From Verrucomicrobiia bacterium (GTDB taxonomy: Bacteria; Verrucomicrobiota; Verrucomicrobiia; JABWAM01): 11,536 bases of DNA. The stretch covers positions 1 to 11,536 of the forward strand of contig JABWAM010000056.1 of the NCBI GenBank assembly GCA_013360985.1. Direction: 5' to 3'. Made by a program: the position numbers and the translations under genes. Below, piece by piece: positions 6,526 to 11,536 of this stretch. Each line of letters opens with the position of its first letter. Position 1 is the first letter of the stretch. A model generated the notes under the pieces. The model worked only from the letters and a program-made list of their open reading frames with translations, was not told the origin of the DNA and ran no database searches.

Positions 6526-7776
6526 CTAACGCTGACGCAACTGAACGTTGCGCCGGATGAACGTCGGCAGATCGAGGTCTTCGCCGTCCACGACCGTGCG
6601 ATCCGCGCCCTCGAACGCGCCGCGCGAGACTTCGTTGAGATTGAGAACGCCCTGCTGGAATTTCCCTTTGCCTCGGGCGAACGCATGGGAGGGCGCCGTG
6701 GGATTGAGGCTGGAGGTTTGGATCGCGCCATCCAAGGTCCGCCCCGACCGGCTCGCGGCGGATTCGATCGGTTTACCGGTGGACGCGATGATCAGCAACG
6801 AAACCTGGTCCTGGCAATCCTCGTCCACGATCGGCCCCAGCTTGCACGCGGCCTGCGGACCGAGCTTTTCGTTTACGGTCTTCATCATCTCGCCATACTG
6901 CGACATCTTGAAGTCCGGCCCGTGCGTGACGGCGACGAGGGCGCACTCGGCGCGGCGAAGGACTTCCGGATCGCTCAGCAACGGACTGCCGAAAGCGCCT
7001 TCGATCGCCCGCGCCACTTTGTCGGAGCCCGCGCCGTCGCCGAACCCGATGAGCGTTTCCCCGCCGCGGCGGCGGAGCACGGCGCGCAGGTCGGCAAAAT
7101 CGATATTGATCAAGCCGGTGAAAGTGAGCATCCGCCAGATCTTGCGCACGCCGCCGCTCAAGAAAGCGTCGGTCGGCGCGAAACCTTGTTGCACGCTCGC
7201 CTCTTCCCCCGCGAGGTCATACAGCTTGTCGTTCGCGATGCAGATCACCGCGTCCGCGGCGTCTTGGAGCGCCGCAAGCCCCCCTTGCGCTACGCGCTCG
7301 CGGGGTTTGCCTTCGTAGACGAAAGGGAGCGTGACGAGGGCGAGGACGAGCGCCCCCTGCGCGCGCGCCGCCTTCGCGATGACCGGCGAAGCGCCGGTGC
7401 CGGTCCCGCCTCCGAGCCCGGCGGCGATGAAGATGAGGTCGTAGCCGCGCACGGCCTCCTCGATCGCTTCGGCGTCCTCGATCGCGGCCTGTCGGCCCAC
7501 GTCGGGGTCTCCCCCCGCCCCAAGGCCGTGGGTGATGCGGTCGCCGATCTGGAGCTTGTCGGCGACCATGCAGTTCGTGAGGGCCTGCGAATCCGTGTTG
7601 ATCGCCAGGAGGCCGACTTGGTCGAAGCCGTCTTGGACAAGGCGATCGATCGCGTTCACGCCCGCGCCTCCGATGCCGATCACCTTGATCCGCACGCGTT
7701 TTTCCGCGGGCGCGCGACGTCCCGCAGCCGCGCGCGGCGCGCCCTCGCCGTCGGGCATGGAAGACTTCGGTTTCAT
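6526..7776 (-). CDS. ftsZ: Cell division GTPase FtsZ
   Basis: Tubulin-like GTPase that polymerises into the cytokinetic Z ring at midcell. The protein has 416 residues. After a 25-residue basic, variable N-terminus, the GTPase domain starts at IKVIGIGGAGVNA (30-42). The tubulin signature GGGTGTGAS is at 122-130, NDKLYDL at 182-188, and the T7 synergy loop INIDFADLRAVL at 223-234, which supplies the catalytic aspartates to the next subunit. The C-terminal domain runs to about 333, followed by a short linker of about 65 residues. The conserved terminal peptide DLDLPTFIRRNVQLRQR (400-416) is the docking site expected to bind FtsA and other anchors, with a basic tail. The ATG at 7776 comes 6 nt after ftsA, with GAGGA ten nt upstream inside the ftsA end. 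Last gene of the dcw-type cluster here. Confidence 0.97.
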   Translation of the reverse strand: MKPKSSMPDGEGAPRAAAGRRAPAEKRVRIKVIGIGGAGVNAIDRLVQDGFDQVGLLAINTDSQALTNCMVADKLQIGDRITHGLGAGGDPDVGRQAAIEDAEAIEEAVRGYDLIFIAAGLGGGTGTGASPVIAKAARAQGALVLALVTLPFVYEGKPRERVAQGGLAALQDAADAVICIANDKLYDLAGEEASVQQGFAPTDAFLSGGVRKIWRMLTFTGLINIDFADLRAVLRRRGGETLIGFGDGAGSDKVARAIEGAFGSPLLSDPEVLRRAECALVAVTHGPDFKMSQYGEMMKTVNEKLGPQAACKLGPIVDEDCQDQVSLLIIASTGKPIESAASRSGRTLDGAIQTSSLNPTAPSHAFARGKGKFQQGVLNLNEVSRGAFEGADRTVVDGEDLDLPTFIRRNVQLRQR

Positions 7777-7782
7777 CCGTGA

Positions 7783-9042
7783 TCAGTCCTCAAGAATCCT
7801 TCCGATCAGGTTGGGCATCCCGCGCTTTCGCTTCGTCGCGGCGAGGCGTTGCGCGTGCGCGTATTTGACCAGTCCAACCGCGGTCGCCATCTCGGGGGAG
7901 CGCAGGTCCTCCTGCCCTTCGAACCCCGTGGGGATCCCCGTTTTCGCCTGCAGATCGAAGATGGACTGGGCGAGCGTCACCATGCCTTTGAGGCGCGCGC
8001 ATCCGCCGGTCAAGAAAACCGTCACGCCGTCGAAGCCGCTCGCGTTGCGCGCGAAGATGCGGTCCCGGATGATCCGCAGCGTCTCATCCATGCGCTCGTG
8101 AAGAATGCGGTGGATGTCGTCCAGAAAATAGACTTGCTGCCGCGCGCCAAGGATTTCGTCGCGCGAAAAGACGACTTCGCGTCCGCGATCTTCCGGTTCG
8201 ACCATCACGCCCCCGGCCTCGTGAAGCAACTTCCGCGCCTTGTTCCGCTGGCGGATGCCGAGCCCCACCATCAGGTCGTTCACCATATGTTCGCCGCCCA
8301 CGGCGAGCGTTCCGGAAAGGCGCGGGGCGCCGTTCCTGTAGACGACGTACTCGGTGATTCCGCCGCCGAGATCAATGACGATTGCCCCCATCTGCTTGTC
8401 TTCGGGCTCGAGGACGGCCAGCGCGGACGCGAGACCGCTGAAAACCACCTCGTTCACCTCGACGTTCGCGCCAACCTTGGAGCAGAGGCAGTTGGGCAGG
8501 TTGCGGACGCGCCCTTGATGCCCATGGATGCAGTGGACTTCGGCCTTGAGGCTGTTCCCGAGATGTCCCACGGGATTCACCAGAGGAAGCCCTCCGTCCA
8601 GATCGAAACCGCACTGCACCACATGAATCATGGTCCGGTCGCTTCCGAGCTGCGCGCAGCTCGAGGCGCTGTCCTTCGCCGCCTGCACATCCGCGTCGTT
8701 CACCTCTCCCCCTTCGCCGCGCACGCCGACATGCCCGGTATGGGTCTCCGCAGCGATGTGCGCGCCGGTGATCGCGAGCTCCACCAGCTCCATCCCGATA
8801 TGAAAATTCTCCTCGGCTTCCCGCAGCGCGCGCGCGATTGCGTCGCACGCGCGCTTCTGGTCCTGCACCTCGCCTTTGCGGATCCCCTCCGACTCGGTCA
8901 TGTGACGGCCGATCATGGAGAGCGCGCCATCCGGGCGCTCCTGGCCGACGGCCACCTTGATCCGGCTGGTTCCGACATCGAGGCCGACGAGATAATCCGC
9001 ATCTCGCCGAAACAGGTTGACGAGGGAGGGAATCCAGCTCAC
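7783..9042 (-). CDS. ftsA: Cell division protein FtsA, actin-like
   Basis: Actin-family ATPase that tethers FtsZ filaments to the membrane and signals to the divisome. The 419 residues are usual for FtsA. Phosphate-1 motif LVGLDVGTSRIKV (18-30), the 1C (SHS2) subdomain at about 84-165, phosphate-2 motif VIDLGGGIT (222-230) and adenosine motif FLTGGCARLKGM (343-354) are all present. The segment usually containing AE..K is altered here to RNKARKLLHEAGG (266-278). The C-terminus, KRKRGMPNLIGRILED (404-419), has a basic patch and a short amphipathic end that may be the membrane-targeting sequence. The N-terminus has an extra hydrophobic and basic stretch (3-13) before the ATPase core. The start is GTG at 9042, overlapping the ftsQ stop as GTGA, with GGAGG 4 nt upstream. 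ftsZ follows after 6 nt. Confidence 0.96.
   Translation of the reverse strand: MSWIPSLVNLFRRDADYLVGLDVGTSRIKVAVGQERPDGALSMIGRHMTESEGIRKGEVQDQKRACDAIARALREAEENFHIGMELVELAITGAHIAAETHTGHVGVRGEGGEVNDADVQAAKDSASSCAQLGSDRTMIHVVQCGFDLDGGLPLVNPVGHLGNSLKAEVHCIHGHQGRVRNLPNCLCSKVGANVEVNEVVFSGLASALAVLEPEDKQMGAIVIDLGGGITEYVVYRNGAPRLSGTLAVGGEHMVNDLMVGLGIRQRNKARKLLHEAGGVMVEPEDRGREVVFSRDEILGARQQVYFLDDIHRILHERMDETLRIIRDRIFARNASGFDGVTVFLTGGCARLKGMVTLAQSIFDLQAKTGIPTGFEGQEDLRSPEMATAVGLVKYAHAQRLAATKRKRGMPNLIGRILED
7787..7791 (-). promoter_or_regulatory. Ribosome binding site of ftsZ
   Basis: GAGGA lies on the - strand 10 nt before the ATG at 7776, within the last codons of ftsA. It favours this start over the ATG six codons further in. 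Confidence 0.5.
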
Positions 9043-9929
9043 GGCGCCTCCGAGGTGGCCGCGGCGAACGTCACGGGCACGTCCATCCCCAAGCTCAGAT
9101 CAATCGTCGCCACCCGCAAAGCGCGGCCGCGCGCGTCGCGAAGCACCGCGGCCCAACGACGGAGCTGCTGATCGAGGTCGTCCATCGCGAGTTTCGCCCG
9201 ACATCCGTCGTCCGTCGTGACGACGAGGAATCCCTTTCTCGACACATCCACGGAGCGGAGGTCGAGGCCGGCGAGGAGATCGCCCCGGTCGGCGCGCTGG
9301 AAGAGCGCCAGCGCGCGGTGAACCTCCGGGGAGATCACGGGGCGGAGAATGCGCATGTCCGCCACGGCGGCGCCGGTGATCAAGGGGAGATCTTCGATCG
9401 TCTTGCGCTGCGCCTCCGAAAGACGGCGCAAGCTCAACAGGTCCATCACGACGCCGCGCCGGTCCACCTGATAACGCAGCGAGCCCGCCGCCAAGCTCGC
9501 GACCGGAACGCGTTCGACGATGCGGATGACGAGGCGGTCGGGAAGCGCGAGGCCCACCTCGGCGCGCTCGACTTCGGGACGCAGCTCGAGATCGCGACGG
9601 ATCCGCGCGATATCGATCCCCAGCAGATTCTGATCGCGCGCCAAACGGAGATAATCCACGACGAAATCCGCGCTGAGCAGGTCGCCCGTGTTTTCCACGG
9701 AAATATCGCGGATGCGAAAGGCGTTGTTCTCCGCGAAGAAATGACGCGCCGACCAGCGCAGGCCGCGCCATGTTCCCCAACCTGCCGCAACGAGAAGCGC
9801 GCCGCCGACCAACGCGAGGCCCAAAAGCCGCGTCCGCCGCTGCGCCCGAATCCGCGCGCGCTGATTCGCGTGAATCGCGCGCAAATCGAGCCGAATCGCG
9901 CGATTTTTGCGGCGAGAAAAAAGTTTCAT
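9039..9929 (-). CDS. ftsQ: Cell division protein FtsQ
   Basis: Bitopic divisome protein that links early cytoplasmic and late periplasmic division factors, typically with FtsB and FtsL. The protein has 296 residues: a strongly basic cytoplasmic tail (1-34), one transmembrane segment (about 35-54, LLGLALVGGALLVAAGW), a POTRA domain (about 71-142, starting FRIRDISVENTG and ending RLVIRIVERVPVA) and a C-terminal beta region. The FtsQ hallmarks NLLGIDIARIRRDLE (101-115) and PEVERAEVGLALPDRLVIRI (118-137) are clear. The ATG at 9929 overlaps the ddl stop as ATGA and has GGAGG 8 nt upstream. The frame is open further upstream inside ddl, but the ribosome binding site and basic MKLFSRRKNR start favour 9929. 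The ftsA start overlaps its stop. Confidence 0.93.
   Translation of the reverse strand: MKLFSRRKNRAIRLDLRAIHANQRARIRAQRRTRLLGLALVGGALLVAAGWGTWRGLRWSARHFFAENNAFRIRDISVENTGDLLSADFVVDYLRLARDQNLLGIDIARIRRDLELRPEVERAEVGLALPDRLVIRIVERVPVASLAAGSLRYQVDRRGVVMDLLSLRRLSEAQRKTIEDLPLITGAAVADMRILRPVISPEVHRALALFQRADRGDLLAGLDLRSVDVSRKGFLVVTTDDGCRAKLAMDDLDQQLRRWAAVLRDARGRALRVATIDLSLGMDVPVTFAAATSEAP
9047..9051 (-). promoter_or_regulatory. Ribosome binding site of ftsA
   Basis: GGAGG on the - strand lies 4 nt before the GTG at 9042, inside the last codons of ftsQ. The GTG and its 4-nt overlap with the ftsQ stop indicate coupled translation. Confidence 0.6.
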
Positions 9930-10852
9930 GAGGCGCGCCTCCCGCGTTTCAGGGCGGATTCCACCAGCGCCAGGCAGAGCCTGGGGAACGCGATGCCGGC
10001 GGCCGCGGCCGCCTTGGGCAACAGGCTGGTTTTCGTCATTCCCGGGATGGTGTTCACTTCTAATAAATAGATTCCCCCGACCTCGTCCAGACGAAAATCC
10101 GCCCTTGACATATCTCGGCAGCCCAAGGCGCAATGCGCCGCCCAACCGCAGCGTTTCAACCGGCGGTTCAGCCGCGCATCGAGCCGCGCCGGAACGATGT
10201 ACTCGGTGTTTCCCGACGTATATTTGTTCGTGTAGTCATACCACCCCGCCCTTGGGCGAATCTCGACAGGCGGAAGAGGTTGGTCGCCCAGCACTCCAAC
10301 CGTCAGTTCGATCCCGGGGATATATTTTTCCACCAGCACGACCGCGTCGCTCCGCCGCGCCTGTCGGATCGCCTCCGCGAGTTCCGATTCCTTTCGCACG
10401 ATGCGAACGCCGATGCTGGATCCTTCGCGCGCGGGTTTGACGACGACCGGCAGATCGAACGGGAGGTCGCGCGCGCGCGGGGAAGTTTCGCGCGCCCGCA
10501 AGACGAGATCTTGAGGCGTCCGCAATCCCGCCGCGCGAAAGCATTCCTTGGCGACGCTTTTGTCGAAGGCGCGCCGGCACGCCTCGGAACTCGAGCCGGT
10601 AAACGGGACGCCCTGCCTTTCCAGTTTCGTCTGGAGTTCGCCATCCTCGCCGTAGGCGCCGTGCAACGCGACGAACACCACGTCGGCGTCCGAGGGGAGA
10701 CGCCAGCGGCGGCTGCGCACATCCACCTCCACGACGCGACAGCCCGCCTCCCGTAGCGCGGCGGCGGCGGCGGTGCCCGTGGAAAGCGACACCTGACGCT
10801 CTCTGGAGAATCCGCCTTTGAGCACGGCGACGCGAAGATCGGTGGTTTTCAT
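9926..10852 (-). CDS. ddl: D-alanine--D-alanine ligase
   Basis: Joins two D-alanines with ATP to make the terminal dipeptide of peptidoglycan precursors, in the cytoplasm. An ATP-grasp enzyme of 308 residues, usual for the family. Visible: FSRERQVSL (15-23) with E18 for the first D-Ala, HGAYGEDG (64-71), ATP-binding K139 and REGSSIGV (142-149), DYTNKY (206-211), R250 and D252, and LLEVNTIPGMT (263-273) with metal and substrate ligands E265 and N267. The tyrosine in the NKY segment corresponds to Y216 of E. coli DdlB and indicates D-Ala-D-Ala rather than D-Ala-D-lactate specificity. The chosen ATG at 10852 gives the family-like MKTTDLRVAVLKGG; an ATG at 10876, overlapping the murB stop, would add eight residues and cannot be excluded, since neither has a good ribosome binding site. 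The stop overlaps ftsQ. Confidence 0.95.
   Translation of the reverse strand: MKTTDLRVAVLKGGFSRERQVSLSTGTAAAAALREAGCRVVEVDVRSRRWRLPSDADVVFVALHGAYGEDGELQTKLERQGVPFTGSSSEACRRAFDKSVAKECFRAAGLRTPQDLVLRARETSPRARDLPFDLPVVVKPAREGSSIGVRIVRKESELAEAIRQARRSDAVVLVEKYIPGIELTVGVLGDQPLPPVEIRPRAGWYDYTNKYTSGNTEYIVPARLDARLNRRLKRCGWAAHCALGCRDMSRADFRLDEVGGIYLLEVNTIPGMTKTSLLPKAAAAAGIAFPRLCLALVESALKRGRRAS
9930..9942 (-). promoter_or_regulatory. ftsQ ribosome binding site within a perfect palindrome
   Basis: The GGAGG of ftsQ (9938-9942) overlaps the 12-nt palindrome GAGGCGCGCCTC at 9930-9941, which abuts the start codon. In the mRNA, GAGG could pair with CCTC across a CGCG tetraloop and partly hide the site unless ribosomes finishing ddl open it. 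Confidence 0.45.
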
Positions 10853-10866
10853 CGGATTTCGGGCGG

Positions 10867-11536
10867 TCAGTTCCATCCCTCGTCGCCGAGCACGACGACT
10901 TCCATTTCCAGCTCAATTCCGCGCGCGGCCCGCACTCGATCGCGGACCATGCCCGCCAACGCCAGGACCTCGGAGGCGGTGGCGCGGCCGTCGTTCACGA
11001 TGAAGTTCGCGTGCGCCTCGGAGACGCGCGCGCCGCCGAAGGCGAGGCCCTTGAGTCCGGCCTCGTCAATCAGCTTCCCGGCCGAATGACCGGGCGGATT
11101 CTTGAAGATGCATCCCGCGCACGCGGCCGCCGGCTGAGTCGTTCGCCGTTTTTCTTCGAACGCCTTGAGGCGCGCGTCGATCTCCTCGATCGGCGCTTTT
11201 TCGCCGCGAAACTCGGCCCACAACACGAGGCATCCGTCCAGACCGGGGCAACTGCGATAGCTCGGCCGCAGATCCTCGGGCGTCCGCTCCGCGACCTCGC
11301 CGCGCAACGTCGAGAAGCGCACCTTTTCGACGACGTCGAACACGCTGGCGCCCATCGCGCCGGCGTTCATCCGCAGCGCGCCTCCGACGGTGCCGGGGAT
11401 GCCTTCCAGGAACTCCAATCCTCCGAGGCCGGCGGCGCGCGCGGAGGCGACCACTTGCTTGAGGCGCGCGCCGCCTCCCGCGCGGAGGCGCGCGCCTCGG
11501 ACCTCCACGGTTCGAAAAGCTTCCCGCCCGAGGTGG
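10867..11536 (-). CDS. murB: UDP-N-acetylenolpyruvoylglucosamine reductase MurB, 5'-truncated by window edge
   Basis: Reduces UDP-GlcNAc-enolpyruvate to UDP-MurNAc with NADPH and FAD, committing sugar to peptidoglycan. The frame is open to the right edge; 222 codons are visible of the roughly 290-300 usual, so the first FAD-binding part is missing. Visible residues (numbered from the edge): GGGARLKQ (20-27), LEFLEGIPGTVGGALRMNAG (40-59), PSYRSC (91-96), RRTTQP (130-135), CAGCIFKNPPG (139-149), AGKLIDEAGLKG (152-163), VSEAHANFIVN (171-181) and LEMEV (209-213), which contains the likely catalytic glutamate. The proton-donor serine of E. coli MurB (S229) is replaced by C142. The lack of the extra domain-3 loop fits type II MurB. 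The GTG at 11508 is internal to the fold, not a start. ddl follows 14 nt after the stop with the preferred start. Confidence 0.95.
   Translation of the reverse strand, partial: HLGREAFRTVEVRGARLRAGGGARLKQVVASARAAGLGGLEFLEGIPGTVGGALRMNAGAMGASVFDVVEKVRFSTLRGEVAERTPEDLRPSYRSCPGLDGCLVLWAEFRGEKAPIEEIDARLKAFEEKRRTTQPAAACAGCIFKNPPGHSAGKLIDEAGLKGLAFGGARVSEAHANFIVNDGRATASEVLALAGMVRDRVRAARGIELEMEVVVLGDEGWN

Noticed and set aside
6430..9171. Long + strand open frames opposite ftsZ and ftsA (6430-7782 and 7849-9171).
   Set aside because: Low-complexity antisense translations of well-recognised genes; no plausible start signals or domains.
10232..10258. Possibility that Ddl is a D-Ala-D-lactate (vancomycin-resistance type) ligase.
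   Set aside because: The NKY tyrosine and surrounding omega-loop pattern match D-Ala-D-Ala ligases, and the gene sits in an ordinary dcw cluster without vanH or vanX.

Overview
The window is a gene-dense, high-G+C (roughly two thirds by eye) bacterial chromosomal segment. It holds eleven protein genes, no RNA genes and no mobile elements. I see no foreign island; every recognisable gene is core metabolism, respiration or cell division. The combination of a B-type succinate dehydrogenase (order sdhC-sdhA-sdhB), a murB-ddl-ftsQ-ftsA-ftsZ division cluster and somewhat divergent FtsA/FtsZ suggests a Gram-negative-like phylum such as Verrucomicrobiota or a relative. That placement is inference only; FtsZ argues against typical Planctomycetes and Chlamydiae.

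Left part, + strand (1-2874): the 3' portion of a homoserine dehydrogenase gene (its start lies before the window) overlaps threonine synthase by 4 nt. It is followed 11 nt later by a 199-codon gene for a predicted exported protein of unknown function. The first two genes serve threonine synthesis; homoserine kinase is not present here.

Right part, - strand (11536 down to 2898), read from the right edge: murB (its start lies beyond the window), ddl, ftsQ, ftsA and ftsZ form a tightly packed tail of the division and cell wall (dcw) cluster, with two 4-nt start/stop overlaps. They make UDP-MurNAc and D-Ala-D-Ala for peptidoglycan and then the divisome proteins. After a 202-nt gap, sdhC-sdhA-sdhB on the same strand encode a membrane-bound succinate:quinone oxidoreductase. 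sdhB ends 23 nt from the exported-protein gene, tail to tail, with GC-rich inverted repeats at the junction.

I found no clearly undescribed system. The points most worth a second look are the uncharacterised exported protein, the cysteine at the usual serine proton-donor position in MurB, possible membrane-binding segments at both ends of FtsA, the palindrome covering the ftsQ ribosome binding site, and the dcw-sdh adjacency.
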